This document shows, piece by piece, positions 48,531-61,950 of a stretch of 64,000 nucleotides of DNA. Source of the stretch: Nageia nagi (lineage: Eukaryota > Pinophyta); contig JBITNC010000001.1 of the NCBI GenBank assembly GCA_050084985.1, positions 19,840,001 to 19,904,000 of the forward strand, written 5' to 3'. Made by a program: the position numbers and the translations under genes. Every line of letters begins with the position of its first letter. Position 1 is the stretch's first letter. The notes below the pieces were generated by a model. That model was not told where the DNA came from. It saw only the letters and a list, made by a program, of their open reading frames with translations, and ran no database searches.

Positions 48531-51480
48531 CTATTTTGAATATACAAAATTGTATTATTATTGATCTAATTATAATAAAATTTGTAATAGTATTTAGTGG
48601 ATTGTTGTAAGGATTATTTGAAATAATTTTGTACCTAGAATGATATAGGAATAGAAATGAAGCAATTGTGTTAGCAAAAAATGATTGTACCATTAAATGT
48701 ATGAAATGTTAAGATATTTTAATGGAAGGAAAGTGATTTAGAAATATTTTTATATGACTTAGAGTTTTGCTTACTTTGCTATGTTATAGTGAAGACAATT
48801 TCAAATAAGAAGGAAATGTTTGCCTATCAAATTATTAGAAAAAAGTTTGATTTATGAAATTGGTATAATTGGATAAGATGTATAAAAATGATTAAAAGAA
48901 ATTTAATTTTATAAATTAATATATTCACTAATAATATTCATTCTTAGAAGGAAAGAGTAAATTATTAAAAAAAGATGCCATTATGAAGAGAAGTCTTCAA
49001 CTTAATAGATGATAAAAAAATCATACTTTGTTGAGTATGGGATAGAATAAATCTTTAGGAAGATGATTATCTAGTGGATGTAATTTTTTTTATTAATGGA
49101 TTAATTTTATATTAATGAAAAATTTGAAGTTTTCAAGGATCTCCAAAACCTTTACAAAAGGTGTGAGCTTCATAGTTCTTATGCATGATACATCTATCAT
49201 AACTGAAGATCCTTACATGCTTCATTTCAAACAAATATATAAAAAAGGAGCATTACAACATTCAATCTACCTTTAATACTTATCTCCCATATTTAATAAC
49301 GAACTATTTTAACCACATTTACTTTACCATCATTGTAAACTATTTTTATCCTTAAATCTTGAGCTAATATTAAAATTATTTTAATTGTTTTACTACTTTC
49401 AACACCCTTCTTATTTGAAAAGATATTTGAATTTTTCACTTAACTTGGGATTCAAATTTTGAACTTTACATTATCTCACCTTTTTTCTTCCCACTTCTTC
49501 CTAGGAGATCGTGCTTGGTCCATTGCCTATGCTTTTCCATCTCAACATTATTAGCGTTTGATGCCTAGTTCTCCCCCTCTTTTGCATTTTATTATTGGTC
49601 TTGTTTTAGATTTTTCACACTCCTTTCTTCAAATGATAAATATTCGATATCCATATCCTAATGAGATTTTCATATATAAGAATATAAGGAGAAAAGTTTA
49701 AAGGAAACAACTATGTGAAGGATATATATATATTCCTAAAAAAGAGTTTAGGGACCAATTTAAAGTCATTGTTTAAAAATTATAAATAGAATTGGAGATA
49801 TATATATATATCTTGAAAAATTAACATAATAAGTTTATTAAGATGCAAATGTCTTACCTTTAGGCTATTGAGAAAAATTTAGAATAACAATGTTATCTTA
49901 AGGTTCTATTTTGGAATAACAATGTTCATGATATGATATTAATAACAACATGCATCATCACAAGAAGTGTAGTGGATTATGAAATATAAACACCAAGAAA
50001 ATGAACCATATGAATATGACATTCAATGAAAGTGATTCTAAGAATCACTTAATGTAATTTTATATGGATATAATATGAGAATGAGAATAAATATTAAATT
50101 AGATTATTAGTTTAATTACTTGTGATATTTATGTTATGGAAAGTGAATAATATGAAAAAAGCCAAATTTTATGAAATATTTGGTAACGTATATATACTAT
50201 TGTTCAATGTAAGATTACCGTATTGTTAATATAAAATATGACAAAGATAATATCTAACCACTTATGTTGAATTTTTAGGGGATGATAAAGAGTCTCTATG
50301 ATAAAATTATTTTGTCTTTTGATACCACATTGTATTACACTCATGTTTAAGAGTAGTTGTCTAATGTGGTACTCGAGACTTAATATTACTAGCTTGTGGT
50401 AGAATATCTTTAACAAAATATATTTGGAGTCAAGTTGTGCATATGGGGTCCCTATTTTAGTATTGCTTGGGCATACTATTACTTATATCATTTTTCTTCA
50501 TGAGCATGCTTAAAATCTTTATTTATTAGGTGTATAAATTAATGTACTAAATTTATTTAAAATTTTAGGGATTGAATATGGAATTATTATATATGTTTTA
50601 TATTGTGCTTGTATTTATTGACATGTAATTACCTTATGTTTGAGATGTTTAGGGTTTAGAAATATCATAATTGCTTGTTTATTAGAAAGAATGCAAACAT
50701 AAAAACTTATATTTGAATTGATATCAAATATCTTTAGGATTATTTACTTGGTTGGAATTTTCCTCAATCATTTTTAATAAAAATATTTGAATAAAAAAAC
50801 CACACAAGATATCATTGATATTGTAATCAAAGTATATGTGGTAATCTAAGATATTGGCATGGGGATGTGGAACAACATGGTAGGCATATCCTATATATAT
50901 GGGTAGGCTAGTATCCTTATCCCTTGACATTTTGGTCAAATGGATAATAATTGATAAAATGATAATAACCAATTGAGTTTAACTTGTGGTCATATTCCCT
51001 ATAGTTAAGCACATAGGGGTATGACAACTACTTGATAAGGTAATAATGCTATACTTGAATCATATGGAAGATTAATTTAGATAATATTACATGCACCATT
51101 GATTCAAAGGGATATTCACTAGTATGTAAGTGTTTAATCTACAGAAGTGTGCTCTCTTAGGTGATATGGGCCCCAAGTAGAAAACCTCTATGCCATGACC
51201 AAAATGTCTATAGCATAGATTAGTGTGCATAAATAATGGGGTAACATTTGTAACATATTTCCAATGAGATATGTGTTGAGAAAGTGAATATTAGAAAAGA
51301 TTCTTATGGGAATGGCTACTTTATATTTGGTCAATCTTTCCACATGGGTATCAGTAGTTAATAGTGTGAATATGCTCACGTAGATCTTCTTTTTCCATTC
51401 CCAAATCATTTAAATGTTAAATATTATAAAAATAAATATCAATATAAAACTTTAAGGTTTGTTTGATATCAAGAATAGGT
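48531..51480. other. AT-rich remainder of the insertion, nothing recognised
   Basis: Several minus-strand open frames (48469-48693, 50204-50416, 50724-50972, 51188-51409) are short, AT-driven and unrecognised. Short (TA)n runs near 49725 and 49798. Confidence 0.4.
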
Positions 51481-54280
51481 GATATTACTACATTCCTAGA
51501 TGAATTTTCATGTTATAATTAGATTAAGATCAAGGAAAGTGATTAGCATAAAATAAAATTCTATATACCTTAGGGTAGGTTTTGTTGTAATATCATGCTA
51601 TTTGGTATTCAAAATGTAGGTACCATATATCAAAGAGCTATGAAAATCATGTTCCATGATCTCATTCATCAAATAGTTATGGTTTATGTGGATTCCATTT
51701 TATTGAAATAAAAAAGGAAAGAAGTTCACCTTAATGATTTGAGGATAATTTTTGAAAGAATGGATAAGTACAATTTGAGAATTAAGCCTCAAAATTATGT
51801 ATTTGGGGTATCTTTTGATAAAATTTTAATCTACATTATTTGTAGGAGAGGCATATAAGTGGATACCAAAAAGGTCAAGGAAATAATAGAAATTCACCCT
51901 CTAAGAAATTTAAAATAATTGAGAAGCCTTTTAGGTAAAGTTCAAGTCATAAGAAGAGTTATCTCTCTAATTTTAAATAAGTATACTCCATTCCTATATT
52001 CACTTAAGAATGGTATAAAGTTTGTATGGCATGAGAAATGCCAAGTATATTTTTAAAGAATCAAGAAGGATTTATGTAATCATCTAGTTTTATTACCATA
52101 TCAACATGGGGAACTTTCATGATTATGCATTTAAATTACTTTGAAAGTCTTGGATGAAATGCTTGTAAGAAAAGATGATGAAGGAAAAGAGAGAGAAATT
52201 TAGTTCATTAGCAAAATATTTATGGATTATATGATAAAATATATTCCTATACAAAAGATGTTTTATATCATTATTTTTACAACACAAAAATTAGGATTGT
52301 TTAGGAGTACAATATATGTAGTAACAAGAGCTAATCTATTGAGATATATTTTATCTAAGCCATATTTATTAAGAAGTACCAAAAACATAGGTAATGTTAC
52401 TCCACAAATTTGATCTTATGTTTGAAAACCTGAAATGAATAAAGGGATGAGTCATAGAAGATTTTACAATTGATTTTTTGAGTGATGATCAATTCATCAT
52501 CTATTCATGAAGAATTTGAATATGAGTGTATTTCAGTTGAAAAGGATGAAGTATGGACTTTACATTTTTGATGATTCAAAGTACATGCATAGAGTAAGGG
52601 TAGATATTATTTTAGTTTCTCTAGAAAAGTATGTGACTCATTTACCATATATATTAGCTTTTGATTACATTAACAACATTGTTGAATATAAGGCTCTTAT
52701 CTTGGGATTAAAGGTAGCTATTAGTATGAATGTAAATAATATTCATATCTATAGAGATTCTCAATTGTATGTGAATCAAGTCAATGAGGTTTACAACACA
52801 AAATATGAAAAAATAATTCCTTACAAATATTTAGTGATAAGTTTACTCAATTATTTATGCTTATCAGTTAGAAAATATCTCAATCTAAATAATAATAAGT
52901 ATACAGATGCAATGATAAGTGCATTTTCAATTGTACCAATTGAAATAGATGATGAAGAGACCATATTCATAATAAAAAAATTAATTCTTCATATCATGTC
53001 AATTACATTAAACAATTTTGTTATGCTTGCACTATTAATAATGTGGAATTTGAGATTATCCCATGGTATCAAGATATCTATGAGTAAGTTAAGTATGATA
53101 CCATTCCTAGAAATTTACAAGAAATAAATAAAAAGAATGAAAAAATTATATTAGAAAAAGATGTTTCTAAATATGTTTTTATAGGTAATACTCTTTATAG
53201 CAGATCATTTGATGGTACTTTGGAATAAGCTCATGAGGGCATATGTTGAGGGAACTTTAATGGTAGATTAGTTTATCAAAGATTGCTTAGGATGGGTTAT
53301 TATTGATCCTATATATACCAATATTATTTTAGCATGTAAAGAAGTTTTTTAATTTTTAGAAGCATGTAAATATAAAGCTCACATTATCTCAAGCATTGAA
53401 CACTATCACATATCCATGGCTATTCTTTATGTGGGTAATACATCTTATTAGTATCATTAATCCATCATCAAATTGATGTCACAAATTTATGATAACAACT
53501 ATGGAATATACATAAAGTTTGTAGACACAATTCCATTGATGCCATTCATCTCAAGTAACTTGATCAATTTTTTTATTAAGAATACAATTACTAGATTTAG
53601 TATTCCTTCAAAAATGTTTGTGGATAATGGGCCTAGTCTAGAAAGCAAAGAGATGAATATTTTTGTAAGATATTTCACATTGAGAAAATATTTTCTACAC
53701 CATATTATCCTCATGGAAAAGATCAAGCAGAAGCATAAAAAAAATAATTAAGAGCGCCTTATGTAAAATGGTTAGAAAGAATGGAAAAAATTGGCATGAC
53801 CAACTTCCATATGATTTATGGGCATATCATACAAGTATAAGGATTACAATAGGGATTAGTCCTTTTTTCACTCATTTATAGGGATGAAGAAATCATTCCA
53901 TTAGAACTTGAGATCTCATCTTTAATATTTTTACTCAAAATATCATCAAAGAAGAAGATTGAAGAAAGGAAAGCTTACAATAATTTGAAGCCTTCCATAC
54001 AAGAAGAATTAATGATTTAGAACATCTTAATTCATATAAAAATAGGTTAAAAAGATTTTATGCAAAAAAAGCTCAAAATCAAGAAGTTTCAAGTAGGATA
54101 CTTGATACATCTTAAAAATATTTCAAACACAATAATATCAATGGCAAGTTTGAACCAAATTGAGTAGGTCTTTATATTATTATTACATTTTTTTATTAAG
54201 GAGCATATTAAAAAAAATTTATACCTAATAGGAACATATCATCTTGAGAAATTTGTTACCTAGATATGAGCACAAAAACA
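51481..54280 (+). pseudogene. Tat/Ogre-type Gypsy pol relic: RT, RNase H, second RNase H, integrase
   Basis: Continues the RT from 46631. LDEFSCYN (family 'DGYSGYNQI') is followed by RFCCNIMLFGIQNVGTIYQR and MVYVDSIL, where the family has YVDD with a second Asp (51681-51700). The first RNase H is poorly preserved. An open stretch 52507-53127 matches the extra archaeal-type RNase H that marks the Tat lineage: VEYKALILGLKVAISMNVNN, IYRDSQLYVNQVNEVYNTKY and ITDAM-like NKYTDAMISAFSI. Integrase (53473-53900) has NTITRFSIPSKMFVDNGPSL, then ESKEMN, a frameshift, and QAEA with the catalytic Glu apparently kept, then WHDQLPYDLWAYHTSIRI. The C-terminal stretch runs to ~54270. No LTRs identified. Confidence 0.87.
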
Positions 54281-55595
54281 AAGTTATCTAATTGAAAAAT
54301 GATATTATATAAAATTTTACATTCAAATTTTATGAGGAGAAGACAAACGATAATCATTTTCATAAAAAATAAGTCACCATTGATGGTCCATATCAATGGA
54401 TTATTTTTTATATTTTCAACTTCTCTAGTTAAAGGACTCTCAAATCAATTGATATCATTAATTCAATATCCAATTTATCCACAGAATATTTGACCAACAT
54501 AAAGTTTTTGAGACCTAAAACATCAATAAGGAGGCTACCAACATTCATTTTCATTTTTCTTATCTACTATAAGATATAAGGTAGATATTATTACTTATTC
54601 AAAGACATACTAAAGTCTTGGATTAATTATGAAGACCAGCGATGCATTTCCCTTTTCATATGAGAATTATTCAATCTTAGAAAAGAACTACTTAGTAATA
54701 ATTTGTAGAGGATAATAGGATCCCAACTTATCACTTCATTCTTCCAGCCTCCAGAAGCCATGACTAAGAAATCCTAAGGTGATCATAGATATACAACAAG
54801 AACCTCTCATCGTTGACTCCGACATGGACCATCTACGATGACATCAAACTCTTGTATCACTCAATTCTTTACACCCTTGAATGTTGGAAGAAATCCTTGA
54901 TTCATAGAACTTATTTATCAGTTGTTATATTATTTATTATTTTTCTTATTTTATTTCATCTGGAGTTGCATTAGGCACTCCTATTGCTTTGTATATGTCC
55001 TACTATATAGTTGTGTTGATCTTTTTTTAGATCATCAATGGATATTGATACAAATTCTATTCTTTTTTAGGTTACCAATGTTATTTACTATTATTTTATA
55101 TTTATTAGTAATTATCTCCTTTATTTTTAATTTGATATCTTCAATATGATATGTTGTATTAAAAGTGTAGATAAAAATAAACATTCATAATATGATTATG
55201 AGAATCTTTCAATTAATTTTATTCAATGGTATCCATCATTGATATATTTATTTCTTATAGGTAATATTTCTACATCATTAAAGAATAAGGTTAGTATATT
55301 ATGGACTACGAGATTTATCTTATCCTTCATAAACTATACATTTTATCACTTGAATGTGTATATGTGTGTGCTTGTGCTCGTAAACAAACATAAAAAGTGT
55401 TTTAGTCATTTGAACTTTCAATTTTTCTTTTGTATAATTATTTTTCAATAGTTTGCCTCATGTATTATAGTGGGAATATACAAGACTAAAGTCTTAAATA
55501 TACACAAGGTCTAATAAATCTTAATATTACACATGTAAAAATATAAAATATTTTCTATAAAAAAATGATTAATTAAAATGGTGATGAGTACATTA
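54281..55595. other. Possible Tat 3' flank and AT-rich intergenic
   Basis: 54510-54900 has higher complexity (for example CATCGTTGACTCCGACATGG at ~54808) and could be the untranslated tail of the Tat element. Small open frames at 54922-55149 and 55239-55451 are hydrophobic and T-rich, with no recognisable family. Confidence 0.35.
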
Positions 55596-55624
55596 ACACA
55601 CACACACACACACTCTCTCTCTCT
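55596..55624 (+). repeat. (AC)n(TC)n compound microsatellite
   Basis: About eight AC units followed by about six TC units. Confidence 0.9.
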
Positions 55625-55768
55625 TATAATTTTATATTTTGATCATTATTAAATATTATTTTAGTCATGAATAAATTGTATTAAAATATATCAAAATAAA
55701 AAAATTTAATAAAGAAGATCGTAATAAAAAGTAAGATGCATGTGAATGAAAAGATTGCATGATTGCAT

Positions 55769-55797
55769 TTAAATAAATAAATAAATAAATAAATAAA
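55769..55797 (+). repeat. (AAAT)n microsatellite
   Basis: About seven AAAT units. Confidence 0.9.
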
Positions 55798-56229
55798 AAC
55801 TTTAAAAATCATGGAACTTAATCCATCTAATCTACATCATCTTAAATAACACTAAAAATGAAACCATAAAAAAGTATAAATCAAAATTGAATATGCCAAT
55901 TCTTGGTATAGAATGAATAATATTATTAATAATTATCATATTTTGATGATGAATATTATTTATAAATACTTCCATCAAATGATAAATAATTATAATAAAT
56001 GTAACAATTTATATAGATGATAATATTGAAGTTATTATCGACTTATTTATTTTAAAAATTTAATTCAACAAAACCTAGCATACCTCTGGTGGCTTTCTCT
56101 TTCTTTCCTAAGCGATAATTCAATTACCCATCCTATACAATATATCCTAGTTATCCAAAGAAATTAAAAATAATAATAATAATTGTAATTAATTAATGCC
56201 TAAGTTTTCTTTTGTCATCTACATTTCCA

Positions 56230-57960
56230 ATCTATGTCAAGATAGTTGTAATGCAATATTCTATGCCAGCGTGCTTCATGGGACAATATTATTGGCATAT
56301 TTTGATATTGGCTTCTAAGCAACATCTGACACGATCCACCTAAAGCTGAAAAAGGTACAGCATCGTCTGAGTTACAGCCTACCTTAGATACAATAATTCA
56401 TTTCAAATATGTATATGGTAGGGGTGGTATGTCTCACTTTTGGAGTGTTTGGTTTGATGATGCATTGTCTCGTATCATTACATCTATGCACTAACATAAG
56501 CGATGGTTATTGTAGACATTCGGTAACCCATCCAATTTTCCTTTCTGAAAAGTCGGTTCCTACCCATTGTGAGGACGTCAACAATCCCAGAAATTCCTAA
56601 TATGGATTTTGATTCCTCTCCAAGGCATTCCATGTAAAGCAACGAGAATAGAATAATTTGAAGGACGCCTGCAAAGCCCAAAGTAGAAAAAGGAAGAGAG
56701 AGCAAAAACAAAAAAAAAAGCTAAATTGATGCTTAAAAGTGACAGAAAGGTGTTGAAGTAAAGGAGCAGCATAGCACAACATGAAGGACTCTCTCTCTCA
56801 TCATGTAGATATACATCCATCTACAATTCTTTAGATTCCAACATTGTAAAAGAGAGTTATGCTAGATGCTTCAGAGGTTCCTTGTGTTTGTCATTGGCGT
56901 CGTACCTAGCCAACCTTGATATCTGCTCTTCAATGTTCTATATATACATGGAGAAGGTGAAGAAACCTAGAACGTGATCTGTATGTTGTGCTCTTTGATA
57001 TATGGCAGAGTGTGGATAATGAAGAGTTAATCTGCATCCTGAGGTTTGAGTTCCCAAGCCTCGGAATGCAGGTTACCTGCTCATTAATTCCCAAAATGTT
57101 TGTCTGCTCTCTTGAAGATTTCTTTTTACCAAAATTCAAGCTTGAAATCATGAATTGCTAATAGATGTGTAGTTGCATTTTTAAACTCTATTGTTGTATG
57201 GGTTATTATGAATCTTTGGCTAATCTGATCTATAAGCTCTTTTTTCTTCTAAAGAACTCATGACTGTTTTTGAAATTCATCAATGGTAAGTTTCACATAG
57301 TATTCCCAGTTGCATGCAATAATAGCCTCTTCTAGTTTTCAAAATAATGGAGGGATTGGTTTTGGATTTATGTGATCTTTTCGAACTATAAGATTAGGTG
57401 CCTGTTCTTTCCTCTTCTTTTAAATGATTTTGTAAGGTCAGAGTTCGTTTATCTCATGTCCATGTGTTTGTACATAAAAGCTTGAGTAGGAAATTAGATT
57501 TCCTTATAAAGTTGAAAATGTGTTTTGCAGGTTGAGATCATGCAGATGATGGCAGAAGTGATGACCTTCCAAATATAGTTATCAAATTGAACAGAAAGCA
57601 GCGCGTATTAAGGATATTTTCTATATCACAAGGATTCTAAAGATGTATCTCGGTATTATGATGCACCGACTATCTTGTGAGGGTAGGGATGGTGCGAAAT
57701 TTTCCCTTCTATTTTTTATTTTTATCTTCTTCTATGTAAATAATTTCATTATTTTACATATCTCTTTTTTAAGTAAGAAATATAGTACAGTATGGTGGGC
57801 TGTACAAGAGTGAGTGGGGTGTATAGGAGGTACACTGTAAGTCGTTCTTGTGTGCAGTACTCCTCTAGGAAGACTAGTTAAGTAGCTCAAAAGCAGTTTG
57901 GATTGTGAGAAGATAGCATTATTCTCACATTAATGGAACAATCATAGTCTGATATCTAGT
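56230..57960 (+). ncRNA. Possible spliced non-coding transcription unit
   Basis: Less AT-rich and richer in CpG than its surroundings. On the plus strand there is a good TATA-like box, CTATATATAC (56938-56947), then a donor-like G|GTAAGT (intron start 57286) and an acceptor TGTTTTGCAG (ending 57530), defining a 245-bp intron. Exon 1 would start near 56970. It holds only short frames, such as 32 codons from the ATG at 57066, and exon 2 is not obviously coding. A 15-bp stem hairpin (57033-57070) is followed by a 13-nt palindrome (57069-57081). No family, microRNA or protein is recognised. A gene 5' end or remnant of an old gene is equally possible. Confidence 0.3.
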
Positions 57961-60224
57961 AAGGATGCAGTTTTATTATTATGGTAAAAATAGAAATAAA
58001 AATAATATTAACATTCTTAAATAATCAAAAGTTAATGAGATTGAATGAAAAAATCAATTATAAACATATGAAAGGAGAGAATATAGTGCTCCTCCAAGAT
58101 TACAATGGTAATAGATAGATATAAATATATAAAAGACAATAAAAATATGAACAGAAGACATTTTAATTATCAAATAATGATAAATTATTTTAGGATAGAT
58201 TTGAGTTTACTAATCAATTTATCTTTCAATCTTCTTTTAAATTTTTTAAGAGCATTTGTTTTGGCTGTATATCTCTTTTGAAATTAAGTGAAATTTTTAG
58301 AGTACTCACCCATTAAATTGTTCTTCTTAATTGGCATATGTTTTACTGTATAAGATGTTGAATCCCTTTAATCATACTTTTTTAACAATATTTTCTAAAC
58401 ATGTGGGTCATTCTTGTCTATGGTTCAAATCATATATTATACAATTAAGTACATGGTCATCTAATTGCATGATTGATATATAAATTTTACCTTCTTTTGG
58501 TATTGTACATAATCTATATGCCTTAGAACTTAGCCATGTTAGCAAATAGAAATATCACCTACATCAATGACAATATTTTATTTATATTTAAAGTCATAAT
58601 CATCACACCTTTGGTGGCATTATCCTCTTGTATGCTTACATATACTCTTCTTTTTTTATTATATTGTCTATTGTTGTTATGGGTGCTTCCTACTCCTTTG
58701 ATGGTCTTTCTCATTTTTACAATAATTTAGTTCGGTATAAATTTGCATGGATATAGTAATCCCATCAAATTTTCTTTTCATCTGTTGTAGAAACATTTCT
58801 GATTATGCTTTTAATATAGATTTTATTTTTTCCTAATAATAATAGAATAGAATCATTATTTATACCATATTAATAGAATTCAAGAGAAATAGAAGAATAA
58901 TATCACCATAAAATATCAATTGAAAAATATCTCACAATAGTGGAACCAAGAATATCAAAGAATAGAATACAAAAGATAATTTCCCCACCACTTCAAGGGG
59001 GAACCTTTGCCACTTCAAGAGGGAAAGAATGTTCCAGATAGAGTGAAATAATAAATAAGATATGAGATGATAATTTGATAATAAGCATTATATGTGCTAC
59101 TATTTATATGATGTTATTTCTAATAGATATAAGGGAGTCAACATGTTAACATAGTAGGTCACATAAGGGATCACTACAAAAAGATAAAAAGTTACTTGAA
59201 TTGGAAAAGAAGTGTGTAATGAGTGTATTTTAATCTAGAAAAATTGTTCTGTTTATATGCCTTCAGTATCTAAGTTGCATAAAATACTTATCACTATATT
59301 AAAAAGTCTTTTTCTCTAAAGGGATTGATTATGTAAAGAACTATTTGGTAGATATTTGTGATTACTTATCTGCTAGTTAAAATAAAGAGGTTATTATTTG
59401 GTTACTATAATAATTGTTGGATTTATGATCTCTACATAGGAGATGTCATCTAAGAGTGAATACGTCTATGATGTATAGAGTTAAACATTTTTTAATCCTA
59501 GAAATATGATAAAGGAGCCAAAGATTTAGCCCACTCTCTAAAGAGGCACAAAAATCTATCCCCTATATCTCATAAAAAATAGTTATTTTAAAAATAAAGT
59601 ATTTTTTAGACTCTTGATCTTCAGTATAAAGTCAACATAATCTCTCCTATCATGGAATGCGATAGTCTATCGTAATCCTTAATGGATGTAAACAAGTTCA
59701 TATCTATCATAGGTGAATCTTACATCCATGAGACCAATTTTGTCTAAGATAATTTTAAATATTTAATATCTACATAACAAATTTATAAAAATGTAGATGA
59801 ATATTGAGTCAAATTTAAATTTAATGTTCTTTATGGTTAGCTATCAAATATATTTATTAATATTTTTTTAGCTCATGTTAAGATTCAAACCTATTTAAGA
59901 AAATATAATTGGGCAAAATGCTCAATAGAGATCTCAATAGTCTATATAAGAAGATAAGTATACATGATAAGGATACCTCAATGTTGCATGATGACTATTT
60001 GTAAATCATCTAACCTTTGTAACTAGCAAATGATTTTGAAAATGCTTTACAACTTGATAAGTTGAAATTTAAACTTAACTTGGATAATATATTACGGAAC
60101 TTACCAAATGACCTTTTTAAAGAATAATATTTGTAACTCTTCTAAATGAGCCCACTTAATCATATTGATAACTATTTGTGGCTTGATCTTATTTTATAAA
60201 AAAAATTAAATTTTTAAATTATTA
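57961..60224. other. AT-rich intergenic, nothing recognised
   Basis: A small internal echo CCACTTCAAGRGGGAA occurs twice near 58988-59025. An open frame at 58536-58730 is unrecognised. No element ends found. Confidence 0.4.
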
Positions 60225-60813
60225 TCTATTGCAAATAATTTTGATTAAAAAGAAATATATATGTGGACAATTTTAAAGAATTATAAATATGAAATTTTAA
60301 TATCTAATACTTTTCAAGAAAAAAGTGTGTTATAAAAATTATCAAGTTATAATCTTTATTATCTTGGTATTTGGTAATGTAAACTCTATAACCCAAAGGT
60401 TATATTAAAAATTTCAAATGAAAGAAACTATATACTTAAAAAAATGGTTTCCTAACCCTTAACAGTTTGTCTTACTCCATATGGAGGTGTGAAATTTGAT
60501 CTACCCACTATCGGTTGTAAAGCTTCTTTATTTAATAATAAAGATCATAACTCCATACTTTTCATAAAATTATTTTTTCTTGAAAAGTATTATATATTTG
60601 AATTTGATATTTATAATTCTTTTTCTCCACATATATATTCCATTTTAATCATAAATTATTCATAATAGAATGCAAACTCTATAATCCAAATGTTATATTA
60701 AAAATTACAAGTGAAAGAAACTATGTACTTAAAAAAATGGTTTCCTAACCCTTAATAATTAGTCTTAATCCACATAGAGGTGTGATTGATCCACCCACTT
60801 TTGGTTGTAAAAC
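60225..60813. repeat. Foldback-type arrangement A-B-A'-B
   Basis: Left arm A (60225-60363) is inverted as A' (60535-60670), with similarity through CTTTTCAAGAAAAAA / TTTTTTCTTGAAAAG, ATTATAAATAT and TATATATGTGG. Segment B between them (60379-60522, with AAACTCTATAA and AAAAAAATGGTTTCCTAACC) recurs in direct orientation right after A' (60672-60813). No coding sequence. It may be a foldback or MITE-like relic. Confidence 0.75.
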
Positions 60814-61079
60814 TTATATATATAACATGTGTGGATGTTTATTACTTTTATTTTTTTGGATAAAAAGAGTAAATAATTTATCAAAAAAGTGATGGATTTT
60901 TACAAGATCCCAAAACCCATTTCAAAGATATATCATTATGTATCCATTGGATCAAAGTATTTCATATTGTATCTAGAACCAATTACTACCCAGCCATAAC
61001 TTGATGATAGCCAAAAAGTAGCCTAAATATCTTATTTATAGTTTTTCAATTGTAGCTCTATTGTAGCTCAAATACAACC
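60814..61079. other. Intergenic, nothing recognised
   Basis: AT-rich spacer between the foldback region and the DUF4283 relic. Confidence 0.4.
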
Positions 61080-61950
61080 CTATTGAAGTTGTATTATATC
61101 TTTAAGGACCTTTTCTTACTACCAAAAGGTTCCCATGCACTTCCAATGTACACTGAAAACCATTTGAAATTTCTTATATTATCCTCATTTCTCTTAGTTC
61201 TTACTAAGATGGTCTTCCCACATGATATTTACCCATATTTCCTATTTTTTTTTTTAAAAAAATTGCTTAATTGTATTAATGGAATATTTTATTTCTCTTC
61301 TTTTGTACCTTTTATGGTTCCTTCTCCCCAACCTACTTCATTGCTCTCCCTCTTTCTTTTAGGGACCATTTTTCCTAAGCTTTCATCCATTCCCATTTCC
61401 ATTGGTTTGTTGTCATTTGTTTCATTTTCCACTTCATCCTAATTATTGTTAAGTTATTCTTCTTTCACATCATTGCTTTCAAAAATATTTAATACATTAA
61501 AAGGGTTTCTAATTTCTAATTTTTCCCTTTAGCATTTTGATTTTGTTACTATGATTGTTTTTGTGGCTAAGATTGATCATTTCTACTATAATATAATGGT
61601 CAAATTTTCTACACATATTATAACGAATAGGGAGGGTTTATATACTATTTCTTGCTCCAAAATCACTCTATTCTCTTTATTAATGAAAATTCTATTTGCT
61701 AATTCTTTGGCTATGATGATGTTGACATAACAATGAGCATCAATCATTGTAATTTGAGTTTTCATTTCCTTCTTTATTGATACTAATAAGATAAATCTAT
61801 TTGTAATTCCTATAATGATATGTTCTAAACCTCCATTGAAAAATTTGGAAGGCTAACCCAAGTTGGGATCAAATTAGTATTTTCAATGTTTAGTTGAAAT
61901 CCCTTATGCCACTTCTTAAGTACCAAACCTTTTTTTACCAATACTTACTA
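61080..61950 (-). pseudogene. DUF4283-domain relic (LINE ORF1/gag-like)
   Basis: On the minus strand, LKKWHKGFQLNIENTNLIPT (~61925-61865) and WVSLPNFSMEV (~61864-61832) match the core of the DUF4283 domain ('W...F.....IPVWVRLPNLPLE.W'), found in ORF1/gag-like proteins of plant LINEs and related nucleic-acid-binding proteins. Following it are KEMKTQITMIDAHCYVNIII (~61775-61715), the equivalent of the 'YARICVEVD' stretch, and a charged C-terminal part with RNPFNVLNIF (~61515) and GKMVPKRKRESNEVGWGEG (~61375-61320). The zinc knuckle is not legible. Several stops and frameshifts. It lies between the foldback region and a Gypsy relic, and no LINE RT was found nearby. The plus-strand open frame here (61083-61442) is antisense. 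Confidence 0.6.

Larger units (their letters stand above)
46632..51480. mobile_element. ~4.85 kb insertion interrupting the Tat RT, unidentified
   Basis: RT coding stops at about 46631 and resumes at about 51481 at the expected place in the domain. GATAT flanks both sides (46627-46631, 51481-51485), a possible 5-bp duplication. The insert ends (GTAATATGAA... and ...AATAGGT) are neither TG...CA nor obvious inverted repeats, and I found no LTR pair inside. Its nature is unknown. It could be more than one insertion event. Confidence 0.5.

Noticed and set aside
57033-57070. MicroRNA precursor
   Set aside because: The stem is only about 15 bp with one mismatch, too short for a plant precursor, and no known mature sequence is recognised.
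58230-58740. Copia-like coding on the minus strand
   Set aside because: A few suggestive words but no conserved motif in order. Judged to be chance.
61083-61442. Plus-strand hydrophobic 119-codon frame
   Set aside because: Antisense of the charged C-terminal part of the DUF4283 relic, which reads better as protein.
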